Part shown: positions 45,729 through 55,143 of the stretch, one piece after another
Layout: each line of letters begins with the position of its first letter
Numbering within the stretch: position 1 is the stretch's first letter
Source of the DNA: Brachyspira hampsonii 30446
Lineage (GTDB): Bacteria; Spirochaetota; Brachyspiria; Brachyspirales; Brachyspiraceae
Assembly (NCBI RefSeq): GCF_000316195.1
Contig: NZ_JH994111.1
Coordinates: 1,332,840 to 1,396,839 of the forward strand
Direction: 5' to 3'
Length of the DNA stretch: 64,000 bases
Translations under genes and position numbers: made by a program
The notes under the pieces: model-generated
Databases searched by the model: none
What the model was told of the DNA's origin: nothing
The model's input: the letters and a program-made list of their open reading frames with translations, nothing else

Positions 45729-46669
45729 ATTATGGTATTTTTATCTTTTTTAAAAAATTTACTTAAAAACATACTTATAAAGCCATTAGCCCAGCTAAAT
45801 ATACCGATCTTTATTGATATGATTAGATACTCAAAAAAATTCATTTTTTTATCAGATGAAAACTCTATATTCATATTATCATCATCTAAATTTTTTTCAA
45901 AGTATCCATGATGAAAATTGAATTTATGATATCCTGTACCATCAAAACCAAAATTATTTGTAAAAGATTTTTTTGAAGGCCAAACACATAATTTTTTTCT
46001 TTTATACATTGTAAATGAATAATAAATATCCCATAAATTATTTTGAATATAAAAATTATCCTTAACAGACTTTTTTATAGCAAGTAAATGAAACCAAGAG
46101 AAAACGCCTCCTAATATTCTATGCTTAATACTTTTATTATACCAAGAAGTATCGCATGTATCCCAATTTATATTATTCCATTTACTCTTCCAAGTACCCC
46201 AACCCCAGCTATGGAAAGCGTATGTAAATATAACATCATGTTTATGATTTTTAGTAGCATGTTTATGTGAGAACGCTGTTATAGCCATAACATCTTCATC
46301 ATCTTTATAATAATTCAAAGCATTATTCATAAACTCAAGAAAATGTTTATTTGTTTCAATATCATCTTCCAAACCTATAAAATATTCATGATGCTCAAAT
46401 ATTGTGTTTACAGCATTAACAGTAGAATATTTTATACCTAAATTTTTTTGAGCTTCATATATATAAACATTTTTAAAACCATCTTTGATAGTTTTTAAAT
46501 ATTCTCTAAGCTCATAAACAGATGCTTCATCTTCTTTTTTGCTAGGTGCATCTGAAAATATATATAAATCAGTATCTGAAGCTAAATTATTTTTCTTTAA
46601 AGCTTCAATAACTCTTTTTGTATGTTCTATTCTATTATAAACTACTAAGCCTACGGGTGTTAAGTACAT
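45725..46669 (-). CDS. Glycosyltransferase-like protein (GT-A fold)
   Basis: 314 residues. Begins with PVGLVVYNRIEHTKRVIEAL, the first strand and helix of a GT-A nucleotide-sugar domain, then FIGLEDDIETNKHFLEFMN with the metal-binding acidic cluster (EDD) and HSWGWGTWKSKW further on. This is the group often labelled HlpA-like or GT2-related sugar transferase. Acceptor and sugar are unknown. The open frame extends up to 46729, but ATG 46669 has a perfect AAAGGAG 5 nt upstream and is the real start. A strong promoter lies about 290 bp upstream (46957-46984), giving a long leader. Confidence 0.78.
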   Translation of the reverse strand: MYLTPVGLVVYNRIEHTKRVIEALKKNNLASDTDLYIFSDAPSKKEDEASVYELREYLKTIKDGFKNVYIYEAQKNLGIKYSTVNAVNTIFEHHEYFIGLEDDIETNKHFLEFMNNALNYYKDDEDVMAITAFSHKHATKNHKHDVIFTYAFHSWGWGTWKSKWNNINWDTCDTSWYNKSIKHRILGGVFSWFHLLAIKKSVKDNFYIQNNLWDIYYSFTMYKRKKLCVWPSKKSFTNNFGFDGTGYHKFNFHHGYFEKNLDDDNMNIEFSSDKKMNFFEYLIISIKIGIFSWANGFISMFLSKFFKKDKNTII

Positions 46670-46956
46670 AAAAACTCCTTTAATTTTGTAGTTATTAAAA
46701 AATATTTGTATTAAAGGAATATTTATCAAATTATATATTGGCTTAAAAGAGTTATTGTTTTTTTATTTTCAAAGTAAACCGAAAAAAATATTAATTTATT
46801 TTTTATAATCAAATAATTAATTGAAAGCAGAAATTGATTATCTAATAAAATCTTTATTAAAAGAAAATCTTGCAATGACAATAGATGATTTATACTATAA
46901 AAAATAGAATATATTTTATAGTATATTACTGAGTTCTGAGTTTTCATATTTAAACT
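46670..46956 (-). other. Long untranslated leader of the glycosyltransferase gene
   Basis: Between the promoter and the start codon are about 280 nt of A/T-rich sequence without a recognisable riboswitch or terminator. One frame (46726-46947) encodes a Ile/Leu/Phe-rich 73-mer starting close to the -10 box, but it has no Shine-Dalgarno and no family features. From 46985 to 47167 I see nothing. Confidence 0.35.
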
Positions 46957-46984
46957 ATTATATATTATATATATTTTTTGTCAA
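46957..46984 (-). promoter_or_regulatory. Strong promoter upstream of the glycosyltransferase gene
   Basis: On the minus strand a perfect TTGACA (46979-46984), 16-nt spacer and a perfect TATAAT (46957-46962). Confidence 0.6.
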
Positions 46985-47167
46985 GAATATATAAATGAAT
47001 TTATTTTATTGCATAAAAAACATATAAGATAATAACCCAATTATATTTTTCATTCCAATGCTTGATTTGATAGTAAAAATTATATATAAAAATCAAATTA
47101 AAGGCATAAAACTAATAACAAGATATTATATTACTAATAAATATTAAAGTTAATAATTTTTTAATAA

Positions 47168-47196
47168 TTGTACTAAAACAAAATAAATTGTATAAT
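47168..47196 (+). promoter_or_regulatory. Promoter of the coiled-coil/patatin pair
   Basis: TTGTAC (47168-47173), 17-nt spacer and TATAAT (47191-47196), 30 nt before the ATG at 47227. Confidence 0.55.
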
Positions 47197-47226
47197 ATAT
47201 AATGATATTATATAGTTGGAGATATC

Positions 47227-48720
47227 ATGGATTTTACTATACCTTATGAAAATGAAATTGATGAAAAAGATAAAACTATAATACAAGAATATATACTTAA
47301 CAATATAAAGGATTATGAAAATAATTCAACTAAATTAACAGAACTTATTATAGAAGCTGTATCATCTTTAAGTGCAGGAAAATCCAGAACTGAGTATCTA
47401 GCCAAGCAAGGTTTTTTACAGAATATAATTAACTCTATGACAGGACAAAACAGAAAAATAAGAGGAGAAATAGATTATAATTATGCCGTAGTAAAAAATG
47501 CCTCATTAAAAATGATAGAATATTTAGCTAATCAAAATAAAATTACCTATGAAGGGCTTATATATTTAAATAATAAATTAAACAATATAGAAAAAAATAT
47601 TGAAGAAGAATTAATCGCAATATGCAATAATGTAAGAGAATCATTTAATGTAATACTTAATAAAATTAATAAAGAGTCAAACAGAATAGATTCATTAGAA
47701 AAAAAAGTTCAATTATTAGAGTTTAAAGCGGCATCCAATATTCTTGAATTTGATAATATAAAATATATTGATATGGATAATATAGAAAAGATTATATGTT
47801 TAAGCAATGATCTATTTACAAAAATATCAAATGTAAATAATGCAGACAATAATATACCAAAAGAAAATATTTACATGATAAAATCTATATTATTTGATTT
47901 TAATATTGATATGAATCAAAAAATAAAAGTAAATGATATATACTATAAATTAATAGAAAAACCTAATTTTATAAACAAACTTTTTTTGAACACACAAAAC
48001 AATATAAATACTTATGAATATATTACACCTATATTAAGCGGAATAAAAAAGATAGAAAAATTGGATAAAGAAGAAAACTACATAATAAATACTATAATAA
48101 AAATTAATCCTAACATAAATATAAAAGATATAAAAATTGACTTAGTAAATGAATATGGAATAAACATATCTAATTTTGATTATAATTCTGAAATTACAAA
48201 TTATGATATTATTGTGCTAATTATAAATGAGCTTAAAATGATATCCAAAAATTTTAATACTCCAATAAAATATTCAGATGAAAAAAAATCTATAGAATCA
48301 GCTAATAAATATTTTGAACAAAAAAAATATAAAAAGGCAATGATTCAATGCGATTTAATATTATCAAAAGATAAAAAGAATAAAGAAGCACATCATATAA
48401 AAATAGAAAGTTTATACCAGCTTCTAATTAAAGAGGTAAAAAATTTTGAATCGCCTTTATGCTATAAAGAAATAGCTAAAATATATTTAATTAAAAAAGA
48501 CTATGAAAACACATTAAAATATTTAAATAAATATTTTGACTCATACTCATCAAATAAGGAAATATTTAAATACAAAGAGAAGCTTCAATTTCAATACAAA
48601 AAAATAATGGAATATGAAGAGAAAACTAATAAGAAGCTTGAAAAAATTACAGATAAGAATAAGAGAGATTATTTAGAGTTTATAAATGACTTTTGGGGAG
48701 TGTATTTAAATAAAATTTAA
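47227..48720 (+). CDS. Unknown coiled-coil protein with C-terminal TPR-like repeats
   Basis: 497 residues, soluble. The N-terminal part (about 40-110) has a motif-like region SAGKSRTEYLAKQGFLQNII followed by NYAVVKNASLKMIEYLANQN. A predicted coiled coil (about 115-170, NIEKNIEEELIAICNNVRES) is followed by a mixed region, and two TPR-like helical pairs (about 350-460: ESANKYFEQKKYKKAMIQCD, AKIYLIKKDYENTLKYL). No catalytic motif is visible. The gene is 20 bp upstream of a patatin phospholipase gene with its own GGAG site and shares its promoter, so a regulatory or scaffolding link to the phospholipase is plausible. No function is assigned. Confidence 0.7.
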   Translation: MDFTIPYENEIDEKDKTIIQEYILNNIKDYENNSTKLTELIIEAVSSLSAGKSRTEYLAKQGFLQNIINSMTGQNRKIRGEIDYNYAVVKNASLKMIEYLANQNKITYEGLIYLNNKLNNIEKNIEEELIAICNNVRESFNVILNKINKESNRIDSLEKKVQLLEFKAASNILEFDNIKYIDMDNIEKIICLSNDLFTKISNVNNADNNIPKENIYMIKSILFDFNIDMNQKIKVNDIYYKLIEKPNFINKLFLNTQNNINTYEYITPILSGIKKIEKLDKEENYIINTIIKINPNINIKDIKIDLVNEYGINISNFDYNSEITNYDIIVLIINELKMISKNFNTPIKYSDEKKSIESANKYFEQKKYKKAMIQCDLILSKDKKNKEAHHIKIESLYQLLIKEVKNFESPLCYKEIAKIYLIKKDYENTLKYLNKYFDSYSSNKEIFKYKEKLQFQYKKIMEYEEKTNKKLEKITDKNKRDYLEFINDFWGVYLNKI

Positions 48721-48740
48721 TTCTCATATTTGGAGATTCT

Positions 48741-49640
48741 ATGAAAAAATTAGGTTTAGTTTTAGGCGGTGGCGGCGGACTTGGAAGCTATCAAATAGGA
48801 GTATGGAAAGCTTTAAGAGAATATGAAGTTGATAAAATGATTAAAGCAATATCCGGTACTTCTGTAGGTGTTCTCAATGCATGTTTAATAGCACAAAATA
48901 ATTATGATATAGCAGAATATATTTGGACTAATGAAATAGAAGATAAAATACTTTCAAAAAAGAAAATGGATAGAGAAAACAATTATATATCTTCAAATGG
49001 TATATTCAGCAGAAAAGGCTTAATCGAGATAATAGAAAAATATTTAAATATTGATATCATCATAAATTATGAATATCCAATATATGCTACAGCGGTAAAT
49101 TTAAAAAACATTGATGCTGAATATTTTAAATTAAATAATAAATCATCAAAAGAAATAAAAGAAATAATGATGGCTACAAGTGCAATACCTGTTATATTCG
49201 GAAGGCAGACTATAGAAGGAGTTGATTATGTAGACGGCGGAGTTGAGATATTAAAAGGAAATAATCTTCCATTAAAACCATTATATTATGAAGAAAAATG
49301 CGATGAAATAATAGCTATTAATTTATATAAAGAAAGCACTAGAGAAAAATTCAATGACTGTAAAGTCTATGAAATAGTACCGAGCCATGATATAGGCAAC
49401 TTCTTTAACGGTGCTATGGATTTCTCGCTGGAAGGAGCTAAAATTCGTATTCAGGAAGGCTATAATGATGCAAAAAATATGCTTAGAGAAATATTTAAAA
49501 TGGGAAAAATACAATTAGATAATTTAGAAAATAATAACATGCTTTATATGTACGAAAATGAAAATGAAGAAGAAAGAAAGAAAATCAAAAATAAATTAAA
49601 CAAAGCAATAGATAGTTTAAAATTAAATGATGACAATTAA
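48741..49640 (+). CDS. Patatin-like phospholipase
   Basis: 299 residues. The oxyanion-hole motif LGGGGGLGSYQIG, the nucleophile elbow GTSVG and the Asp-Gly-Gly of the dyad (VDYVDGGVEI) are all present, so a Ser-Asp dyad lipid acyl hydrolase is expected. There is no signal peptide, so it probably acts at the inner leaflet or in the cytosol; bacterial RssA/YlbK-type proteins are the closest in size. A GGAG site lies 6 nt before the ATG. It forms a two-gene unit with the upstream unknown protein. Confidence 0.88.
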   Translation: MKKLGLVLGGGGGLGSYQIGVWKALREYEVDKMIKAISGTSVGVLNACLIAQNNYDIAEYIWTNEIEDKILSKKKMDRENNYISSNGIFSRKGLIEIIEKYLNIDIIINYEYPIYATAVNLKNIDAEYFKLNNKSSKEIKEIMMATSAIPVIFGRQTIEGVDYVDGGVEILKGNNLPLKPLYYEEKCDEIIAINLYKESTREKFNDCKVYEIVPSHDIGNFFNGAMDFSLEGAKIRIQEGYNDAKNMLREIFKMGKIQLDNLENNNMLYMYENENEEERKKIKNKLNKAIDSLKLNDDN

Positions 49641-49755
49641 TAATTAAATGATATTTATCATATGCTATTTACTATTTTTGTATATTAAAGTATACTAGTA
49701 TAGTTTTAAAAATTATTTTATTCATTTTTAATTTAATTATAGAGAGGTTGTATAC

Positions 49756-51588
49756 ATGTTGGATAATAATAAAAAAAGTATTGGAAATAATAGTTTAATA
49801 TTTAAATTTTTAATACCATATATGGCTGCCTTATTTATAATTTGTACAGCCATATATATTTTATATTTTCCTCAGTATAAAATGAGATTTATCAGTTCAA
49901 ATCAATATAATGCATCTAATATTTCATCTGAAATAGAAAATAATATTTCTTACTTATACGGAAAAATAAATATATTTTGTTCTTATTTAGAAAAAGAAAC
50001 AAACAGTGATAACTTATTAAATGTATTCAACAATATCATCAAAAATGAACCTAATTTAGTAAATATATTTTATGCTGATACAATACCCTACAAAGACGGA
50101 GGAACAGTATTAAATACACTTGGATCATTACCAAGCGACTATGATCAAACATCAAGAGAATGGTATAAAAATGCCATAACTTCAAAAGAAATAGTCATAT
50201 CAGAACCTTATATAGATATTATTACTAAATCTATCATAGTAACTTTTTCAAAAACTATATATGTGAATGGACAGCTTTCTGGTGTAGTAGGAATAGATGT
50301 TGATTTTTCTAAAATTATATCTTCTGCATTAGAGGAAGCCAAAAAATACAGCTATAATATAAATATTATTAACAAAGAAGGATTGTACATATATAATGAA
50401 AATCAAAATTCTATATTAAAAGAAAATATATTTAATAATAAAGAAATATCATCTCATAAAAATGATATTATGAACAATAATAATTATGCATGGATAGATA
50501 AAAAATTATCATATATATCTTCAAAAATAAAAAACACTAATTGGAATATAATTCTTAGTATAGAAAATAAAGAATTAAATTTATCATTATTAAAATTGCT
50601 TATACTTATAATATCTGTATTTATATTATTATCAGCCATAGAGGCAGTATTAGTCATAGTCATAGCAAAACCTATATCAAATACTTTAGATAATACCATT
50701 TCAACAATAAAATCTATGTCCAAAGGTAATTTTAATACGCATTTTGATGAAAAAGAATTAAATAAAAAAGATCAAACAGGCGATGTGATAAGATCGCTTA
50801 ATGATATGCAAAATAAACTAGGTGATATTATTTATAGCATGAAAGATAATATAAATGGAATTAATAGCTCTGTTAATATTATAACAAACGGAAATATAGA
50901 CTTATCTGACAGATCTGTATCACAGGCAAGCTCTTTAGAAGAGTTAACAAGGTCAATAGAATTTGTATTTTCATCATTGAAAGACACTGCTGAAAATGCT
51001 GGAAATGCCAAAAACATGAGTGAAAAAGTATCAAATGCCACAAGAAACGGAGTTAATGCTATAAATGCCACATCAGAAAATATGGCTTTGATATCTGAGG
51101 CTAGTAAAAAGATTTCGGACATTACAAAAATAATAGAATCTATAGCTTTCCAAACTAATATATTGGCTTTGAATGCCTCTGTTGAAGCTGCTAGAGCTGG
51201 AGATCAGGGAAAGGGATTTGCCGTTGTTGCAAGCGAAGTTAGAAACCTTGCAATTAATGTTGGAAATGCTGCTAAGGATATAACAGCAATAGCTAATGAA
51301 ACTGTTGAAAAAATAAATAATGGAAGCGCATCTGTACAGGCTTCATCATACATACTTAACCAAATAGAATCATCTGTTAATGATGTTCTAACACTATTAA
51401 CAGAAATATCAAGTGCTATTATAGAAGAAGAAAACAGTCTCTCTCAAATTAATACCGCTGTTATAGAAATCAATAAAATAACTCAGGATACTTCTAAAAT
51501 AGCAAATGACGGAGCAAATGCAAGCAAAGATATGCTTGATAAATCCAATAACATAGTAGAACAAGTTTCTTATTTTCATTTTAATTAA
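49756..51588 (+). CDS. Methyl-accepting chemotaxis protein
   Basis: 610 residues. Membrane helix 1 (about 20-40), a periplasmic dCache-type sensor (about 45-275, with [23 protein letters not shown] and [13 protein letters not shown]), membrane helix 2 (about 278-305), HAMP (about 306-360) and a cytoplasmic signalling domain. The tip motif is [20 protein letters not shown] followed by [15 protein letters not shown], which binds CheA/CheW. The dCache motif DQTSREWY suggests small-molecule sensing (amino or organic acids). There is no C-terminal CheR pentapeptide. The ATG has AGAGAGG upstream. Confidence 0.93.
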   Translation: MLDNNKKSIGNNSLIFKFLIPYMAALFIICTAIYILYFPQYKMRFISSNQYNASNISSEIENNISYLYGKINIFCSYLEKETNSDNLLNVFNNIIKNEPNLVNIFYADTIPYKDGGTVLNTLGSLPSDYDQTSREWYKNAITSKEIVISEPYIDIITKSIIVTFSKTIYVNGQLSGVVGIDVDFSKIISSALEEAKKYSYNINIINKEGLYIYNENQNSILKENIFNNKEISSHKNDIMNNNNYAWIDKKLSYISSKIKNTNWNIILSIENKELNLSLLKLLILIISVFILLSAIEAVLVIVIAKPISNTLDNTISTIKSMSKGNFNTHFDEKELNKKDQTGDVIRSLNDMQNKLGDIIYSMKDNINGINSSVNIITNGNIDLSDRSVSQASSLEELTRSIEFVFSSLKDTAENAGNAKNMSEKVSNATRNGVNAINATSENMALISEASKKISDITKIIESIAFQTNILALNASVEAARAGDQGKGFAVVASEVRNLAINVGNAAKDITAIANETVEKINNGSASVQASSYILNQIESSVNDVLTLLTEISSAIIEEENSLSQINTAVIEINKITQDTSKIANDGANASKDMLDKSNNIVEQVSYFHFN

Positions 51589-51755
51589 AATTAATAGTTA
51601 TATATAATAATTTTGCTATTTATATATAACTATTAAGGAATAATTAATTAAATAATTCAATTTTTTTTATAAAAAAATATTATTCATATTGAAAAATATA
51701 AAATATTATTCTATTATATTAAAATAAATTATCAATAAAAGTAGGAGATTATTAC

Positions 51756-52430
51756 ATGAAAAAATTATTTTTAATGTTATTAATGAGTGCTTCAGCATTT
51801 GCAGCTGGAGGTTTTGAAGTGTCATTCAATATTCCGGTATTAATTTCTTTAGGAATACCTATTGGAAATACTGGAGAAAAACGTGATGTTAGCGGAGGTG
51901 CTGATACAGGAATTACGGCTCAGCTTGGATACGGATTATATTTAGAAAACGGACTAGGCTTTAGCATATTAGGAGAAGTAGGATATGCTTTTAATCAATT
52001 TGTCAATTATTATCCTAATAGACCAAATGAAGAATTATTTTATTATTCATTTCATAGTTTGCAGTTAGGTTTGCTTCCTAAATTTAACATTGGAAAGTTC
52101 GCTATAGGTTTAGGAGGAGGAGTTAAAATACCATTTTCTGGATACATAATGAGATATAATGAATACTCATCTTCAGAAAGAAATTATCATTATAAGGATG
52201 TAAATTTCTCATATATACATAATACTTATAATCAAATGTTTGTTATCCCTTATGTAAAATTAACTTTTGATTTTTACACACCAAATTTTGATGGGGAATC
52301 AGGTAAAATGGATGCTGGAATAGGTATATATCTAGGATATGATTTCGGACCTAAAGCTAAAAATAATATAGGAACGGACAGCTTCAGTATAGGAGCTCAA
52401 TTCAGCTTTAGATTAAAACCAACTAATTAA
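51756..52430 (+). CDS. Outer-membrane beta-barrel protein
   Basis: 224 residues. A cleavable signal peptide (MKKLFLMLLMSASAFAAGG) precedes alternating hydrophobic strands with many Gly/Tyr/Phe, such as LGYGLYLENGLGFSILGEVG and GIGIYLGYDFGPKAKNN, ending SIGAQFSFRLKPTN. This is the pattern of small eight- to ten-strand barrels (OmpA/OprF-like or porin_family_5). No function is indicated. A TAGGAG ribosome site precedes the ATG, and a terminator follows. Confidence 0.75.
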   Translation: MKKLFLMLLMSASAFAAGGFEVSFNIPVLISLGIPIGNTGEKRDVSGGADTGITAQLGYGLYLENGLGFSILGEVGYAFNQFVNYYPNRPNEELFYYSFHSLQLGLLPKFNIGKFAIGLGGGVKIPFSGYIMRYNEYSSSERNYHYKDVNFSYIHNTYNQMFVIPYVKLTFDFYTPNFDGESGKMDAGIGIYLGYDFGPKAKNNIGTDSFSIGAQFSFRLKPTN

Positions 52431-52452
52431 TATTAATATAAAAAATAGCAAT

Positions 52453-52492
52453 AAGCATTGATTAGATATATAAATTTAATCAATGCTTTTTT
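52453..52492. terminator. Terminator after the outer-membrane protein gene
   Basis: AAGCATTGATTA pairs with TAATCAATGCTT, followed by T6 on the plus strand. Upstream A-richness could also let it end the minus-strand moaC transcript. Confidence 0.8.
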
Positions 52493-52503
52493 ATTTTAAG
52501 GTT

Positions 52504-52953
52504 TTAATTTTTAGTCTTTGATAATAAAGTAATATCAGATATTCTCATATTTTTATCAACAGCCTTGCACATATCCCATATAGTAAGAGCCGCAATACTA
52601 ACCGCAGTTAATGCTTCCATCTCTATACCTGTTTTATAACTGCATCTGCAATAAGATTTTATAACTATTCCGTCATCTTCTAAAGTAAAGTCTAAAGATA
52701 CTTTTTCTATATTAATATTATGACATAAAGGTATAAGCTCAGAAGTGTGTTTAGCTCCCATAATGCCTGCAATTCTAGCAGCTGATATAACATCTCCTTT
52801 CTTTATATTATTTTCTTCTATCAATTTAAGAGTATCTTTTGATAAATATATTTTTCCTGATGCTTCCGCAGTTCTTTTTACAATATCTTTATCACCTACA
52901 TCAACCATATTAGCATTGCCACTTTCATCTATATGCGTTAATTTATCACTCAT
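52504..52953 (-). CDS. moaC: Cyclic pyranopterin monophosphate synthase MoaC
   Basis: Second step of molybdenum cofactor synthesis. 149 residues, normal length. Shows GNANMVDVGDKDIVKRTAEA, the active-site KHTSELIPLCHNI and the GIEMEALTAVSIAALTIWDM block with catalytic Lys in MCKAVDK. It lies 25 bp after moaA on the same strand. Confidence 0.95.
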   Translation of the reverse strand: MSDKLTHIDESGNANMVDVGDKDIVKRTAEASGKIYLSKDTLKLIEENNIKKGDVISAARIAGIMGAKHTSELIPLCHNINIEKVSLDFTLEDDGIVIKSYCRCSYKTGIEMEALTAVSIAALTIWDMCKAVDKNMRISDITLLSKTKN

Positions 52954-52978
52954 TTTTATAACCTCAATTTTTATTTAA

Positions 52979-53776
52979 TTAACCGCCTATCATACTTAAT
53001 GATTCAGCATCACTATAAGCACCATTTTCAGGCTTTCCTTCAATACATTTTATTATAGAACTTCTTATATCATTAAAATCAACTTTGAATTTTATATTAC
53101 TATGCAAACAGCTTAATAAATATCCGTCAGATAGTAATCTTATTCTATTGCAGTATTTGCATTTTGCAGGTCTGTCATAATCTGCAGAATCTATTTTCTG
53201 ACTGTTAATATCATAATACTGAATAGTTTGAAGTTTAGCATTTATATTTTCAGCATATTTTTTTAATAAAGGTAATTCTTCTATGCTTTTTTCATCATAA
53301 ACAACAACATTAATCTTTAATTGAAAACCCAATTCAGAAGCTATTTTTATTCCTTTCATAGCATCGTATAAACTTCCGCCTCTTGTAATATATTTATATC
53401 TTTCACTGTCTAAAGTATCAAGAGATATATTAATGGAATCAAGACCTACATTTTTTAATTTCTCTGCAATGCCTTCAAGTAAAACTGCATTAGTTGTCAT
53501 AGCTATTATATCAACTTTTTCTATACTTCTAATCATAGCTACAAGCTCATCAATATTTTTTCGTACTAAAGGCTCGCCTCCTGTTATTCTAACTTTTTTA
53601 ATTCCTAGTTCAGAAGCCTCTTTAACCACATCATATATTTGCTCATAACTCAAAATTTGATTATGTGCTTTTTTTATAATACCTTCTTCAGGCATACAGT
53701 ATACGCATCTCAAATTACATCTGTCAGTAACAGAAACTCTTATATAATTTATCTCTCTATTAAAGGAATCTAACAT
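52979..53776 (-). CDS. moaA: GTP 3',8-cyclase MoaA, unusually short
   Basis: First step of molybdenum cofactor synthesis (radical SAM). 265 residues against about 330 in the family. The N-terminal cluster motif CNLRCVYCMPEEG, ITGGEPLVR and NISLDTLDSERY are normal. The second cluster reads CKYCNRIRLLSDGYLLSC, and the chain ends in the functional GG (SLSMIGG). About 55 residues normally lying between the central strands and the second cluster are missing, giving a compact version. ATG at 53776, 8 nt after AAGGAAG; an in-frame TTG 3 nt earlier is less likely. It overlaps the moeA end by about 17 bp. Confidence 0.9.
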   Translation of the reverse strand: MLDSFNREINYIRVSVTDRCNLRCVYCMPEEGIIKKAHNQILSYEQIYDVVKEASELGIKKVRITGGEPLVRKNIDELVAMIRSIEKVDIIAMTTNAVLLEGIAEKLKNVGLDSINISLDTLDSERYKYITRGGSLYDAMKGIKIASELGFQLKINVVVYDEKSIEELPLLKKYAENINAKLQTIQYYDINSQKIDSADYDRPAKCKYCNRIRLLSDGYLLSCLHSNIKFKVDFNDIRSSIIKCIEGKPENGAYSDAESLSMIGG

Positions 53777-54971
53777 CAACCATACTTCCTTTTACAATAT
53801 CTGAAATTCCAATATCTATTTTTAATATGCCATTAGCCTCAGAAAATGATGATATCATAGAAGAATTATTATATTTTATAAGCTTCACTAATAATTTTGT
53901 ATCATCAAAAAACAATCGTACAGGTACATATTCAAGCCTTTCAGCATCTTTTCTTTTAAAGTCTTCAGTGATTAAAGCCTTTATATAATTAGTGTCATAA
54001 TTTATTCCTAAGCAGCTAAATATATAAGGCTTAACCATTATTTCAAAAGTCATAAAAGCAGAAACCGTATTACCCGGCAAAGCAAACACCGCCTTTTTAC
54101 CTAATTTACCAAAAAATAAAGGTTTTCCTGGTTTCATAGCAATACCATGAAATATTTGATTAACTCCAAGATCCAATAACTCTTTATGTACATAATCAAA
54201 ATCTCCCATAGATACTCCGCCGCTTATAAGAACAATATCATTCTCATCTAATGCCTTTGAAAGTATTTCTCTTATTTCTTTTTCATCATCATTAACTTTA
54301 CCATAAAATTTAGTATTACATGATAAAGAAGAAGTTATAGCCGCAAGCATCGGAGCATTAGCATCATATATCTGACCTTCTTTTAAACTTTCGCCTATAT
54401 TTGCTATTTCATTACCTGTGGATATTACAGCAGTATTTATTTTATTTTTCACTTCTATATTAGAATAACCAAATCCTGCAAGTATAGCAACATCTTTAGG
54501 CAAAAGTATTTTCTTATCCAATACTTTATCTCCAGATTTTTTATTATTACCTTTTTTTATTACATTATTAGTTATTTCTTTTTTAGTGAAATTAATAACT
54601 GTTTTAGAATTTTCTTTTACCTCCTCTACCCACTCCACTCTCTGAACAGCATCGCAATTTTCAGGAAGCATAGCACCTGTCATTATTTTAACACATTCTC
54701 CGCTTTTAACTTCAATTTTATTGCAAAGTCCAGCATATATAATTTTATCTTCTATTAAAACATAACTATTTTTATTTTCATCTTCTTTTTTATAAGCATA
54801 TCCGTCCATAGAAGATTTATTGAAAGGAGGATCATCATTCAAAGCATAAACATCATCAGCTAAAACTCTGTTATAAGAATCAAGCACTGATATTTTTTCA
54901 TTGCCATAATCTTCAGAATTTGTTAATACTAATTCCAAAGCCTCATTAGGATGTAAAAAAGTTCTAGCCAT
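53760..54971 (-). CDS. moeA: Molybdopterin molybdenumtransferase MoeA
   Basis: Inserts molybdate into adenylated molybdopterin. 403 residues. Domain III (MoCF_biosynth) has VISTGNEI, VLISGGVSMGDFDYV and KPGKPLFFGKL with the conserved FALPGNTVSAF; domains I, II and IV are also recognisable (NRVLADDVYALNDDPPFNKS near the start). Length normal. First gene of moeA-moaA-moaC. Confidence 0.95.
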   Translation of the reverse strand: MARTFLHPNEALELVLTNSEDYGNEKISVLDSYNRVLADDVYALNDDPPFNKSSMDGYAYKKEDENKNSYVLIEDKIIYAGLCNKIEVKSGECVKIMTGAMLPENCDAVQRVEWVEEVKENSKTVINFTKKEITNNVIKKGNNKKSGDKVLDKKILLPKDVAILAGFGYSNIEVKNKINTAVISTGNEIANIGESLKEGQIYDANAPMLAAITSSLSCNTKFYGKVNDDEKEIREILSKALDENDIVLISGGVSMGDFDYVHKELLDLGVNQIFHGIAMKPGKPLFFGKLGKKAVFALPGNTVSAFMTFEIMVKPYIFSCLGINYDTNYIKALITEDFKRKDAERLEYVPVRLFFDDTKLLVKLIKYNNSSMISSFSEANGILKIDIGISDIVKGSMVDVRFL

Positions 54972-55143
54972 ATAAACTCCTATTATTGCAATATATATAA
55001 TTTCATAAAGTTATAGTTATAAAAATTATAGTTTTTTTATTAAAGTTTTTTAATTGCATTAACTCTCTTATAAGAGTAAATTTCTGCAATTATTAAATAC
55101 TTATAGTTCATACTTTCCGAATAACATTGTAATTGATAATAAA

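Noticed and set aside
46726-46947. 73-residue hydrophobic open frame before the glycosyltransferase
   Set aside because: It has no ribosome site and its Ile/Leu/Phe/Tyr content is what AT-rich non-coding DNA yields. Kept only as a remark on the leader.
47227-49640. CBASS or similar phage-defence system around the patatin gene
   Set aside because: No cyclic-nucleotide synthase, Cap2/Cap3 or integrase is adjacent; only the patatin fits, and it is also common in housekeeping contexts.
54972-55143. Molybdenum cofactor riboswitch upstream of moeA
   Set aside because: The 172-bp gap lacks any of the conserved Moco-RNA blocks that I could recognise.
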